In this document: positions 9,267-18,701 of the stretch, piece after piece
Position numbering within the stretch: the first letter of the stretch is position 1
Layout: the number at the start of each line of letters is the position of its first letter
DNA from: Lineus longissimus
Taxonomy: Eukaryota > Nemertea > Pilidiophora > Heteronemertea > Lineidae
Assembly (NCBI RefSeq): GCF_910592395.1
Contig: NC_088322.1
Span: 2,172,001 to 2,236,000, forward strand
Reading direction: 5' to 3'
Length of the DNA stretch: 64,000 nt
Notes under the pieces: model-generated
Told to the model about the DNA's origin: nothing
Seen by the model: only the letters and a program-made list of their open reading frames with translations
Database searches by the model: none
Translations under genes and position numbers: made by a program

Positions 9267-10852
9267 TTGATCCAGTTGATGACGCTGAATTGCTTAGTGT
9301 TATCAAACGGTCACCTAAGAAGTCGTGTGACCTTGACCCCATGCCAACTTGGTTGCTAGTATCCTCCATCTCAGCAGTCATTCCCATCATCAAGGTGATC
9401 GTAAACAGATCCATGGCTGATGGAGTGGTGCCAGACTCGATGAAAGAAGCGTTGGTTTTTCCTCTGCTCAAAAAACCATCCCTAGACCAGGAGATTATGA
9501 AAAACTATCGACCTGTCAGCAATCTGACTTTCCTCTCAAAGGTACTTGAACGAGTGGTCGCTGCGCGCCTCAAAGCGTACATGGACATTCACGATCTCCA
9601 TGACACTTTCCAGTCAGCATACAAGCAGGGTCACAGCACGGAGACTGCCCTGCTTAAGGTACAGAACGACATTCGATGCATGGTGGACGAACATGGAGCC
9701 GCGATTCTCGTTCTTCTTGATCTTAGTGCCGCGTTTGACACAGTTGACCACGAGATTCTCCTTGGTAGATTGGGTGATTTGTTGGGTGTATCTGGCACTG
9801 CCCTTGCATGGTTCCGCTCATACCTGACATGCCGTAGTCAGCGTGTGGTAATAAACGGGAACCTATCGACTGCGAAACCACTTTGCTTTGGTGTCCCTCA
9901 AGGATCGGTCCTTGGACCGATTCTTTTCCTCGTTTACATTCTACCACTCGGAGAACTGCTTAGAGGATGTGACATTCAAAGGCATGGATTTGCGGATGAC
10001 ACACAGGTCTACAGGGCCATTACTGCCTTGCGCGACAGATCTGCTATCCCTCATCAGGTGAAGGAGCTGAGTGAGAAACTGGCAATCATTCACCAGTGGC
10101 TTGCCGATAACAAGCTGAAAGGAAATCCAGATAAGACTGAAGTCCTCCTGTTTGGCACCCCGCAGTCGCTCAGGTCACTGGACATGCATTCAATCGATGT
10201 CGCGGGAACTGGGATTAGTGTGTCAAATGTTCCTATTAGGAATCTAGGTGTGCTTTTTGACTCATCCCTCTCTATGGACGCCCATGTGAGCAACATCGTC
10301 CGTGTGTGTTCTTATCACCTGCGCAACATTGGCAGAGTAAGAAAAGAGTTGACTGATGAAGCTGCTGGGTGCCTGACTCGGGCGATGGTCCTTTCTCGCC
10401 TCGACTACTGTAATAGCAGCCTTGCTGGCTGCAGTCAGTCATCCGTGGCCAGACTTCAACTTGTCCAAAACCGTGCAGCCAGACTTGTTACCAGAACTAG
10501 GCGCTCTGATCACATCACGACTGTCCTGAAGGAATTGCACTGGCTGCCGGTGGAGCAAAGAATGATTTACAAGTTGTTGGTCCTGGTCTACGGAGCGATA
10601 CATGGCACAGCCCCCGGGTACCTTTGCAGCCTCATCACTCCCTACGTGCCAACCCGGCCACTAAGATCAGGGTCGCAGGATATTATAACTCAGCCAACAT
10701 ATAGACTCAAAACGTTTGGTGGGAGAGCATTCGAGATTCTTGCTCCCCAAATGTGGAACACTTTGGACGCCACACTGCGACAAGAGTCCTCATTGGCCAC
10801 ATTCAAAAGTTCTCTAAAGACATTTCTATTTCGAGACTATTTCGGGGTGTGA
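9267..10852 (+). pseudogene. Non-LTR reverse transcriptase, C-terminal part (LINE in E1)
   Basis: The uninterrupted frame contains NYRPVSNLTFLSKVLERVV, motif A LSAAFDTVDHEILL, motif B GVPQGSVLGPILFLVYI, catalytic motif C FADDTQVY and NPDKTEVLLFG. The thumb-like C-terminal region includes LQLVQNRAARLVTRTRR and LHWLPVEQRMIYKLLVLVY, typical of the CR1/L2/Jockey side of LINEs. The frame can be read from ATG 9206, but the first 20 residues come from E1, so that ATG is not the LINE's own start. Without its 5' part it is a dead copy, although the RT frame is still clean, so the insertion looks young. Confidence 0.88.
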
Positions 10853-10939
10853 TTCAAACTAGGTGGGGAGCGCCACAGAACATTGCGACAGTGATATGGG
10901 GCGCTATAGAAATGCTAATTCTATCTATCTATCTATCTA
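9267..10939 (+). mobile_element. 5'-truncated CR1/L2-like LINE nested in E1
   Basis: E2 and E3 carry the empty site. The insert is bounded by the 5-bp duplication ACAAG (9262-9266 and 10940-10944) and ends in a short (CTAT)n tail, as is common for CR1/L2-type LINEs. It has the reverse transcriptase but not the endonuclease, so it was 5'-truncated on insertion. Confidence 0.88.
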
Positions 10940-13632
10940 ACAAGTCCAAGGATACTGCATCAGTCACGACCAACTTCTCATCAGAAAGCGTCACCACCAG
11001 CATATTCAATGTTTAGTTCCAACCTGTACCAGTCCAATGCACGCCTGTCATGGTCAGCAGTGGTCAGCGTAGCGCGATATGGAACATTCTTCCGAAACTC
11101 AAGCGAGGGAAGTCTGCTCATTAGCCTATCTCGCGCACTGCTCCTTCTTGTCAAACATCGTAGTGAAATCGTGGTACAGTGGGCGTCCTCGAGAATTGCA
11201 GCTGGTCGGACAGACGTGAGGTGGAATGTGGGCGGCTGCACTTCTTCGTTGATGTGCGATGGCAGATAGCACAGTTGTTGCGTTGCATGACAGCTGAAAG
11301 TGAATGTGATATCATAGAACTGAGGCGTTTGCAATGAGACTATAGGTGAAGTAGAAGCAAGGAGTGAAATGGGCCATCTTCCAGTGACTAATATACAGAG
11401 TAAGGGCACTGGCTGTTGTTAGATTCAGCATTGAATGTATTCCTCGTACAAGCGTGAATAGTGTGGACATACAGTGAGAGGTGAGAGACCCCTTCTTGTA
11501 ACTTTATCTTGGATATTATATTAGTATTGAACTTCTAGCCATGGAATATGAAGAAATTGAAGTTGTAGGCATGGAATATGAAAAGTTATTCAACGGTGAA
11601 AGACATTATTCCATGAGGCTTTGCCGTGATCGCAAAGGACGCGACGTGATTGGTTCACATGCTAATGAGGTATGATAATGATAATTACCTCTATAATGCT
11701 ACTTGGATAGCGACTGTGTCGTTGACTGGAACAGTGGTCAATGTCAATGTGTGCCTGTAATGTCAATGAAGTATGATGAGGTGATGACGATAGTGCAATT
11801 ATTAAATATTGGCAAGAGATCATACTGCAACATAGGTCTTGTTTTTGACAGATGACTGTGCGACATTCCCATTGGGTCTTGTTAGAGTCAGCGCTGCATG
11901 TATTCCTTGTACAAGCTTGAATAGTTGTGACGGACTTTGAGGGGTGAGAGACCCCTATCGGCTACTTCGTCTAACTTTATCTTGCCTACCTAGCTGCTAG
12001 CAATAGTGCCCCTTTATCAAGACTGAAACCCACTGTGCGGGGCTAAGAAATTACCTTTATAATCCTAGTTGGATAACCACTGTGTAGATGATTTGAAGAG
12101 TGCTCTGTGGATGTGTGCCTGTAATGTCAATGAAAGTATGATGAGGTGATGACGATAGTGGAATGACGAAATATTGGAAAGAGATCTATTCCTAGAAGAA
12201 CATATGTCCTGTTTTGACTAGGTGGCGCATTTTAGAATCAGCAGTGAGCACTGTGTGTAACATGGTGGAGGCAGCGGAGATAATAACTGTGTCGAAAGTA
12301 TTGTTATATGGCCTTCCCTTGGCCCATGGGGTTAAATTTACAATCCACGATTGAAAAGACGTAGTTTGATCGCATTCAACTATAAATCCATTGAACAGTT
12401 GTGTTCCTTTAGTCAACCGATGACCTTTTGTTGGGCCATGATCGGGGATTGTAAACTGTAAATGTATTATGGACTGGGAGACGGGGGAAACACAAGTGAA
12501 ACTGAAATAGACCAAAACAAGTGATTTTGGGGCTTTGGTTTAGACGCATGCCCCATGCGCCATGCGGGATTATACGGTTCATGTGAACTTGTTGACATCC
12601 ACATGATCTGGTGCTGTTATTGGTCATGGACATGGTACATGGTAGGCCTAATCATCATGCCTATATGTTTCAGGAAAAGCTCGGAGTAAAATGAACTGCC
12701 GATGAATAATGATGTTGTTTATGTTTGTTTACCATGTTTACTAGTACATAGCCATAGGGTATGCATTGGCCAGTGCACTTTCTGCACGTCGTCATGGTCA
12801 TGTACGTGATACCTTGCATATTTTGTTTTTTGAATGCGCATGCTTTTTGGGCAAAATCACTTGTACCAACACTAATGAATAATGTCTTCTTATCCCTATG
12901 ACTCCATACACAGTGAGGGCATTGTCCCATTCCCATCAAATGGTAACTTATTGTACCGTATAAGGGTGGAAGTTGGGGAGCAGATACCTACCGTTGCACG
13001 CCTGTCATAATCAGCAGTGATGAGCTTAGCGCGATATGGAACATTCTTCAGAAACTCAAGCGAGGGAAGTCTGCTCATTAGCATATCTCGCGCACTGCTC
13101 CTTCTTGTCAAACATCGTAGTGAAATCGTAATGGAAAACGTCTGGCTTTGCGCCAGACGTTGAGACTAATAAGTGAAGAACTAATAGGTAAAGAACTTCT
13201 ACTTGCGCGAGACTGCTCTGATAAAATTATCATTGCCGAGACTACGGTGACGTACACATATATTTTTTACAATCAAAAATGCCCTCAAAAGACGACATGG
13301 AATGATTATTTTATTGATATTTCCTACTATATACCTTCCAATTATCACTTTATACAAATAGATCGGCGTTAGGTCGCATGCTTTTCTTTCCTGGTGACAC
13401 TATAAAGCAAAATAGTTGCAACCCCGTAAATGCGCTATAAGTCCAATAATAAGTGACGGTGACCCGTTATAAATGTTTCGCCAGCTTCGCTTTTTTGCCG
13501 CTACGCGGCGCGTTGGGCCCTTGCGTCTAGTGACTTGAAAAGGTAACCAGATCCAGTAAATGCTAATCCATTGATTATTGCAGATCCAAATAACATGCCA
13601 ATGCCAGCCATTAAATTTCAACGAATTTAATT

Positions 13633-14379
13633 TCAATGATGTGTTAATACCAATTGGTACTGTACATCATGACCATTAAGATCGATGATGTCACCTTTTT
13701 CATCTGTTAAGCGAATATTCAGCTTATTGAATCTTGGTTTACAGGGAATTGCTATTGGTTTCTCAAAGGTGTATGCTATTAAATCCCCAAAATTAGCTTC
13801 TTTTATTGGTCTTGTGGTTAGCACATCAGATGTTTCACCATTACTTAATACACTAGTAGATTCGATTATGTCACAGTGAAAAACAAAATGGTTAATTGGT
13901 CTAAAATTGATGGGTTTCTCGCTTACAACATCATCCTTACTTTTATTGTCTGAAGGGTAAGGCCATTCTGTTTTCATGCCAAATAACTCATTGCTTTTAC
14001 CAATAAAATAGATCTGATAATGCACCTCATTTGTTCTCTTTAGGAAGTGTAAGATGGCCTTACCTGTTGGTTCTTCAAGGTCAAATCTGACAGCACCTCG
14101 ACTCATACTATTTTCTTTCAACTTCTCCGCAAATACTTTTGAAAAGCTCTGTAGGTCATAGAGACCATCTGGTAGCGTAATCTCTGCCACATCAAACCCC
14201 TTAACTTTGATTCGGTTATTCTCCCTGGCCGCACTGATGTTGTAAAATGTACAAGGTATTACTGCAAAAGTTAAAGTGATGCTACATGCATCTTGAATTT
14301 CAGTCTTGAGATTGACTGTTAAATCACTTGAACTCTGATCCGGGTAGTCGCTGGAATCGATGTTCATTACAGTTACCAT
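13633..14379 (-). CDS. Penton-like minor capsid protein, Polinton A
   Basis: Intact 248 aa. Matches the family of Polinton penton-like proteins with a single jelly roll that fill the fivefold vertices. Visible landmarks: N-terminal NIDSSDYPDQSSSDLTVNL, ITLTFAVIPCTFYNIS, ITLPDGLYDLQSFSKVF and C-terminal LNIRLTDEKGDIIDLNGHDV. It lies between the 78-aa gene and the disrupted membrane-protein gene. Copy C has 7 extra residues just before the C-terminus, from a hairpin insertion missing here. The start is TAAATGG. Confidence 0.8.
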   Translation of the reverse strand: MVTVMNIDSSDYPDQSSSDLTVNLKTEIQDACSITLTFAVIPCTFYNISAARENNRIKVKGFDVAEITLPDGLYDLQSFSKVFAEKLKENSMSRGAVRFDLEEPTGKAILHFLKRTNEVHYQIYFIGKSNELFGMKTEWPYPSDNKSKDDVVSEKPINFRPINHFVFHCDIIESTSVLSNGETSDVLTTRPIKEANFGDLIAYTFEKPIAIPCKPRFNKLNIRLTDEKGDIIDLNGHDVQYQLVLTHH

Positions 14380-14398
14380 TTAGTTAAGTAAATTATTC

Positions 14399-14635
14399 TT
14401 ACTTCATAATATTTCTGGGTAGGATTCCTTGATCGTAAAGGTACTCTAATGTTCCATTACTAATAGCTACAGTTCCACCCAGTTTAATAATTTCCTCTTG
14501 GTTGGCCTGACTTGGGGGACGGATATTGATTCTCAAGAACCTTTTCAGTAACATAGAGTAACCAATTGTTGTTGATGCCAACAGTAAACTTTGATACAGT
14601 GTATTTATGATATCTTTCTTTCCAGGTGTATCCAT
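14399..14635 (-). CDS. Polinton 78-aa membrane protein, copy A
   Basis: Intact and the same length in A, B and C. A short polar start (MDTPGKKDIINTLY) leads to a hydrophobic helix (LLLASTTIGYSMLLKRFL), then a second helix after GPPSQAN-like residues, and a C-terminal YDQGILPRNI. Always between capsid and penton genes, which suggests a structural or membrane role in the particle. Known to me only as a recurring small Polinton ORF, without assigned function. Start context TTAAATGG. Confidence 0.7.
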   Translation of the reverse strand: MDTPGKKDIINTLYQSLLLASTTIGYSMLLKRFLRINIRPPSQANQEEIIKLGGTVAISNGTLEYLYDQGILPRNIMK

Positions 14636-14686
14636 TTAATTAGGATGAAAATCTAATGTTGTAGCAAACTTTGTTCTTGCAGCACC

Positions 14687-15943
14687 TTAGTGCTGGAGTG
14701 AAGCAATCTGAGAATTCTGGATGTTTACCTGGGCATCAGAAACCACGAATATGTGCATTTTGTATGGTCCCTTTCCAGATTTCTTTGTAATAGATAATTG
14801 AATACCATCTTTTGTGTTCTGGAGCTTCTTTCCTGATCCGTGTAATCTATTGTCTTCAGAAGTTCTCAGGTCCAACCATAAACCATAGTGATTAGAATCA
14901 CCATAGTATTTCTCCATTGTCATGTTACAGTCATGAGTTTTCTTCAAATCTTCAGACATGAAGTGTTTCTTGATCTCCTCCCATTGGTCCATCATTCTCA
15001 TTCCTTCTGGGAACACCTGATTGGCAACACCCTCAATTGTGATTTGTACTTTATTTATGTTAGGGTTTTCAAACTTCTCTGAATCTCTAGCTCCATCTAC
15101 ATAGTCAGACACAAATAATAACAATAATCCTTTAATTGACATTCTTGGAAAGTTGATGTTCTCATTAATCAGTGTTTCATTAGCAGTAATATTAACTGTT
15201 TTAAAATGGTCTACCCAATCATAAAATATCGAGAAACCAGAGTTGTATTTGTTGCTCAGTTGATTTGCAATCATCTTATTAGTAACTGTGTCATATTCAA
15301 AACTGATATTTTCAAGTTTGTAACACATGCTAGCTGTGGTTGCGGTGACTATGATTTCCTCCTTTGGTGCTAAAGTTATTTCAATAATCACATCTTCTTG
15401 AATTGGAAACTTGTAAAATGGAGCATGATGGTGGAATAATTCGAAATCTAATGGTATTTTGTACTTCTTATCAAACACTTCCTTTAGTGTCTTTTCATTA
15501 GCTGTTTCACCAGTGACATCAGCTTCAGCTACTCCCGATCTTAATTCTCTAAGATTTTCTGATTGAATACCTTGAAAAACTCTATAATTTCTTTCTTCTC
15601 CAGTTAGCCACAGATCTTTAAATGTAGAAAAATGGCTGTATTCGTCAAGGTCAAATATCTGCTCTGTTCCCCACTTAACCACCATCTTTGAGATTAGATT
15701 TCTACCAAGATTATTTACAACACTATTTTTAGAATCACCAGAAATGGTTACATCAGCAGACAAATAAAGAGACATGGGTACAAAAAATGTATTCTCTCTC
15801 AGTGCCGGTATTCTAACATACAAAGTTTCTTTGGGATTAGCAGAAGAGGGATTATGAGTAATGATGTGATGCTGCCTCTCAGCTTTCAAACCGAGTGGAA
15901 TTCTATGTGCTCTATCTGTATTTAATAAATATCCAGTGGCCAT
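14687..15943 (-). CDS. Polinton major capsid protein (double jelly roll), copy A
   Basis: Intact 418-aa frame, the hexon-like protein expected to build the icosahedral shell. I chose the ATG at 15943 because it gives MATGYLLNT, matching the starts of B and C. An earlier in-frame ATG at 16009 would add 22 residues not found in the others. Landmarks: KIPLG-type start followed by HHIITHNPSSANPKETLY, RIPALRENTFFVP, SADVTISGDSKNSVVNNLG, WVDHFKTVN, FPEGMRMMDQWEEIKKHFM and a C-terminus ending NIQNSQIASLQH. Upstream is AGTAAATAAATA rather than TAAATG. That this frame is open while neighbours are broken suggests fairly recent insertion. Confidence 0.85.
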   Translation of the reverse strand: MATGYLLNTDRAHRIPLGLKAERQHHIITHNPSSANPKETLYVRIPALRENTFFVPMSLYLSADVTISGDSKNSVVNNLGRNLISKMVVKWGTEQIFDLDEYSHFSTFKDLWLTGEERNYRVFQGIQSENLRELRSGVAEADVTGETANEKTLKEVFDKKYKIPLDFELFHHHAPFYKFPIQEDVIIEITLAPKEEIIVTATTASMCYKLENISFEYDTVTNKMIANQLSNKYNSGFSIFYDWVDHFKTVNITANETLINENINFPRMSIKGLLLLFVSDYVDGARDSEKFENPNINKVQITIEGVANQVFPEGMRMMDQWEEIKKHFMSEDLKKTHDCNMTMEKYYGDSNHYGLWLDLRTSEDNRLHGSGKKLQNTKDGIQLSITKKSGKGPYKMHIFVVSDAQVNIQNSQIASLQH

Positions 15944-16009
15944 CTTGTATTTATTTACTCGTAAAATTAATAATAGTTCCAAGAGCAGGCCTCTAAAAAA
16001 CACTTGCAT

Positions 16010-16639
16010 TGACTACCAGTAGTTCAAAATTCCCGGCCATGACGTCATCACCTAGCTCACATATCATTAGGGAAAGCACTTGGAGATCTGTCATTTCGCC
16101 ATACTAGCTAGCGAGACTGTTACAATGTTGTTTTTGCCTGTTTTACTGGCCAATAATGCTTCGATGCTTACATTTCTGCTCTTAATAGCTTGTAGAGAAT
16201 ATTCCTGAAATATTAATCTGCGTGTCCAGTAGTTATGCTTGGCTTAACACGCCAAATATCCCGGTTTCAACTTGTAAACAAACCGCGTCAATATGGCTGT
16301 GTTACCGTGGTTGACTTTTGCATTAAAACAACGCTATTACTCGCTGTAATTGCATGATTAAAAAGTTATTAGTTCACCTAAAATGTGTAGATTAAGAGAC
16401 AGGCCATTGGCAAACTTTATCTTAACATAAAACGTTATTTTCTGTGATGTAAACAACGCCATGCATTCTTCTGTGTACTGACGGACCAGTCCACTTTTCT
16501 AGAGGTGTGTTGGCTTGATCATGCACATACACTCTAGGTAGCATGCAGTCAATATGTGTCAAGCCAACTCTATGCCAAGGCCTTTAACTCGATGCCAACG
16601 TGTGCCTCATTGGATTGGGACACCCTGCTGAACATACAT
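16010..16639. other. Upstream region of capsid gene in Polinton A, no gene seen
   Basis: A+T-rich sequence between the capsid gene and the internal repeats of the terminal inverted repeat. No ORF with recognisable content. Polinton B has three genes upstream of its capsid gene; none is found here, and copy C also lacks them. Confidence 0.5.
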
Positions 16640-17170
16640 ACACGTTATCACCCATAATTCCTGTCATCTTAGCAACGGACATGCGCAAACGATGACAGTT
16701 TTGTTTTGATAGCAACCGGCAAACACTTGTTTGCTCTTGTACAATGACAACATCCTCAACTTCCTTGGCAACCGGCAAACACTTGTTTGCTCATTGTACA
16801 ATGACAACAACTCGTTGTCATGTTCATTACCCATAATTCCTGTCATGTTCATTACCCATAATTCCTGTCATCTTAGCAACGGACATTGTTTTGATAGCAA
16901 CGGGCAAACACTTGTTTGCTCGTTGTACAATGACAACAATCTCGACTTCCTTGGCAACCGATTGTTGGCAACCGATTGTCAGCGACATCTTTCATTGTAC
17001 AATGACAACAACTCGTTGTCATGTTCATTACCCATAATTCCTGTCATCTTAGCAACGGACATTGTTTTGATAGCAACGGGCAAACCAGTGTTTGCTCGTT
17101 GTACAATGACAACAATCACAACAGGAAGTTGTCATCCTTGTCAACCGATTGTCAGCGACATCTTTCATTG
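16640..17170. repeat. Irregular tandem repeat within the Polinton A terminal repeat
   Basis: Repeated blocks such as CCTGTCATCTTAGCAACGGA, a GGCAAACACTTGTTTGCTCG block, a TTGTACAATGACAACAA block and TTCATTACCCATAATTCCTG occur three or four times in varying order. Several blocks are partly palindromic. The B terminal repeat (28518 on) holds a single set, so the array expanded in A. Confidence 0.65.
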
Positions 17171-17626
17171 TAACATGTAACTAAACAACCGACAGGGTAA
17201 ACAAGCTTGGCATAGGCCAGTTTTCATATGTCACCGGGAAACGAACCCACGCCAAAACATAACCTCATGTGTGGAAGCTCCATGCTTTACACACTCAGCC
17301 ATTGAACTTTCTACTAGACCAATGACATTTATGCCTATTTAACAGTAACATCTGTTTAAGGTAACATCTGTTTAACATTAATTACGTCAGTGCTGCCATC
17401 TGTTAACTTGAATTTTTCCTTGAATTTTGGATAATGAAGACAGTAAAAAGGCCATTTATTTTAAGGAATTAACCCATTGAGCTGTAGTATTCCCTAAGAA
17501 TGTAGATAATGAGGTGGTTGGTTCTTAGGGGTTTCTAAGCTAATTTGAGGCAAAAAGGCCTGTAAGGGATTTTGTCAAAAAAGCTTCAAAATACCTAGAT
17601 TCCTATCACCTCATTATCTACATTCT
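17019..17626. repeat. Terminal inverted repeat of Polinton A with terminal hairpin
   Basis: About 610 bp matching 28518-29128 in the same orientation, which is the right end of Polinton B. The outermost 130 bp (17497-17626) form a hairpin: arm AGAATGTAGATAATGAGGTG at 17497-17516 and its exact complement at 17607-17626. Reading inward from 17626 the element begins with AG, as known for Polintons. Copy C has the equivalent unit at 55501-55630, in the opposite orientation as expected for a left end. It abuts the first gene of Polinton B after only 16 bp. Confidence 0.75.
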
Positions 17627-17642
17627 TTTCCTTATTACTTAA

Positions 17643-18701
17643 ATGGATACCTTTAAAGAGTTAAAAGTATTTGTCACAGAAACACAGAGTTTCAGCAGTG
17701 AAGTTTTAGATACAATGTCTTATGGTTTAACTTTTAAGAAGGAAACAGAAGTGAATAAGTGGTTGTCTAAGTGTGATATGTCTTACTATCCGAATCAGGT
17801 GAATTTTGCTGTTTATTGCGCCACAACGTTGACAGGACTACCGGAAGTGACTGAGGTTGAATTCTCGCTGGTCAACTCAATCTACAAATTTCACGTTTAC
17901 TACCAAGTAAGAAAAATACTCAAACAGATGGAAGTACCCTTACCCACGGATGACGCATTTAACTCTACTAAGAATCATTACAATGTAACAGAATTCTACA
18001 GATTATGTAATGAATTTAAAGTATCTACTGACTATGATTTTAGAACCAAGAGAGGAGACAACAAAGGCCTTGGTACTATTCACTTTATTGGGTCTGCAGT
18101 TCACGGAAATGGTTTCATAGAACATAGAAACCATTTTGCTTTACCAGATAAACATTACACCTTTGCTCAATCGTTACACATCGCTAAGATTGAGAGAATC
18201 GTTCAGAATGATGACGGTTGGAAGTATTTTATTCACCCAAAGAATAGCTTGACTAACTCTGGAATTGTTAGATTAAACGATAGCATAAGAACATACGTCT
18301 ACTGCATTCTAGGAGCACAGGCTGAAGCAAGAACTTTGATAGTTGGTAGTTTTGGGACTGAATTGGATGCGCAGAAGCAATTCTTAAAACTCCTGCAAGA
18401 CGCTGTAAATCAACATGTGGATATCCCTACCTCAATTGCTAGATACCAGAAAGCACTGTCGGACACTCACACACGATTAGACTATGTAATTGCCCCAGGT
18501 CTGTACATCATAGGGTCTGACATGGTACTCAAGATGGGTAAGATCGAGAATTACAACAATGATATCCTGATAGCAACTAAACACTTGAAGCCTGGTAAGA
18601 ATAACATTAACAATGAAAAGACCTTGCCTCCTCAATTGATGCAAGGCCAAACTTCTAAGAAGATAAGGGTTAAGGCAATATCACTACACCAAAAGATGTG
18701 A
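17643..18701 (+). CDS. Polinton B protein of unknown function (352 aa)
   Basis: Starts at TTAAATGG with a clean 352-codon frame. No motif that I can assign. Visible: a mixed alpha/beta-looking chain with a conserved-looking core (IHFIGSAVHGNGFIEHRNHF, then VRLNDSIRTYVYCILGAQA). I believe similar cores occur in other invertebrate Polinton-like ORFs, without known role. In the last 30 codons the frame may be shifted: one base fewer near 18674 would separate it from the downstream Ser/Thr/Lys repeat and membrane anchor at 18674-18925, so the true protein may have been longer and membrane-anchored. Absent from the visible parts of A and C. Confidence 0.6.
   Translation: MDTFKELKVFVTETQSFSSEVLDTMSYGLTFKKETEVNKWLSKCDMSYYPNQVNFAVYCATTLTGLPEVTEVEFSLVNSIYKFHVYYQVRKILKQMEVPLPTDDAFNSTKNHYNVTEFYRLCNEFKVSTDYDFRTKRGDNKGLGTIHFIGSAVHGNGFIEHRNHFALPDKHYTFAQSLHIAKIERIVQNDDGWKYFIHPKNSLTNSGIVRLNDSIRTYVYCILGAQAEARTLIVGSFGTELDAQKQFLKLLQDAVNQHVDIPTSIARYQKALSDTHTRLDYVIAPGLYIIGSDMVLKMGKIENYNNDILIATKHLKPGKNNINNEKTLPPQLMQGQTSKKIRVKAISLHQKM

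Larger units (their letters stand above)
8709..13526 (+). mobile_element. Unclassified 3.1-kb repeat E, copy E1 (with nested LINE)
   Basis: The limits are set by comparison with E2 and E3 and with the empty site in Polintons B and C. Left end AAGTATTAAGGTAGCAGG, right end GGGCCCTTGCGT, with no inverted terminal repeats. Flanks are CCAG (8705-8708) and CTAG (13527-13530), possibly an imperfect 4-bp duplication. Near the left end is a hairpin with two 26-bp arms (8771-8796 and 8809-8834). Near the right end is GCCGC-TAC-GCGGC. A segment of about 60 bp is directly repeated (8797-8856 and 9151-9210), and one of about 130 bp recurs (11036-11172 and 12993-13130). No transposase, recombinase or long conserved ORF is visible. 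Confidence 0.75.
8331..13611 (-). pseudogene. About 150-aa Polinton membrane protein, copy A, split by E1
   Basis: N-terminal part 13611-13527 (28 codons, beginning MAGIGMLFGSAIINGLAF) and C-terminal part 8708-8331 (LDKNGYE... to the C-terminal membrane segment). Together they match the intact genes of C (152 aa) and B (145 aa). E1 sits between them, flanked by CCAG and CTAG. The intact protein has a hydrophobic Gly-rich N-terminus, a charged central helix (KRHDLAQEQLQ, TIDFVNLELKRE), a conserved LSDYYQPSDEMK and one C-terminal transmembrane helix. Similar proteins occur in many invertebrate Polinton loci; function unknown. Confidence 0.8.
2139..17626 (-). mobile_element. Polinton/Maverick copy A, interrupted by four insertions
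   Basis: The gene order from 17626 leftwards matches Polinton C: terminal repeat, major capsid protein, 78-aa protein, penton, about 150-aa membrane protein, packaging ATPase on the opposite strand, integrase, zinc-ribbon/HNH protein, small Pro-rich protein, 219-aa protein, polymerase. Reading inward from 17626 the terminus begins with AG, the known start of Polinton ends. Insertions: BEL/Pao at the left edge, Harbinger-like element at 2628-3403, MITE at 5390-6151, repeat E1 at 8709-13526. Polymerase, integrase and HNH genes are broken. Capsid, penton, 78-aa, 219-aa and ATPase frames are intact. Confidence 0.85.

Noticed and set aside
12670-12939. Cys-rich 89-95-aa ORF in E copies (MGQCPHCVW, CRKCTGQC) as a zinc protein
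   Set aside because: Frames break or change end between copies, and no family could be recognised. Kept only as a possible relic.
13148-13372. 74-aa ORF conserved in E1, E2 and E3 as a gene
   Set aside because: It begins at TTG, overlaps a hairpin, and is conserved at DNA level as expected for recent repeat copies; no coding signature was seen.
8709-13530. Repeat E as a Helitron (TC start, CTAG end, hairpin near the 3' end)
   Set aside because: CTAG is present at the empty site in Polintons B and C, the left end of E2 and E3 lacks TC, and insertion between A and T is not seen.
15944-16009. Upstream ATG adding 22 residues to capsid protein A
   Set aside because: B and C start at the internal Met, and the extra residues are not conserved.
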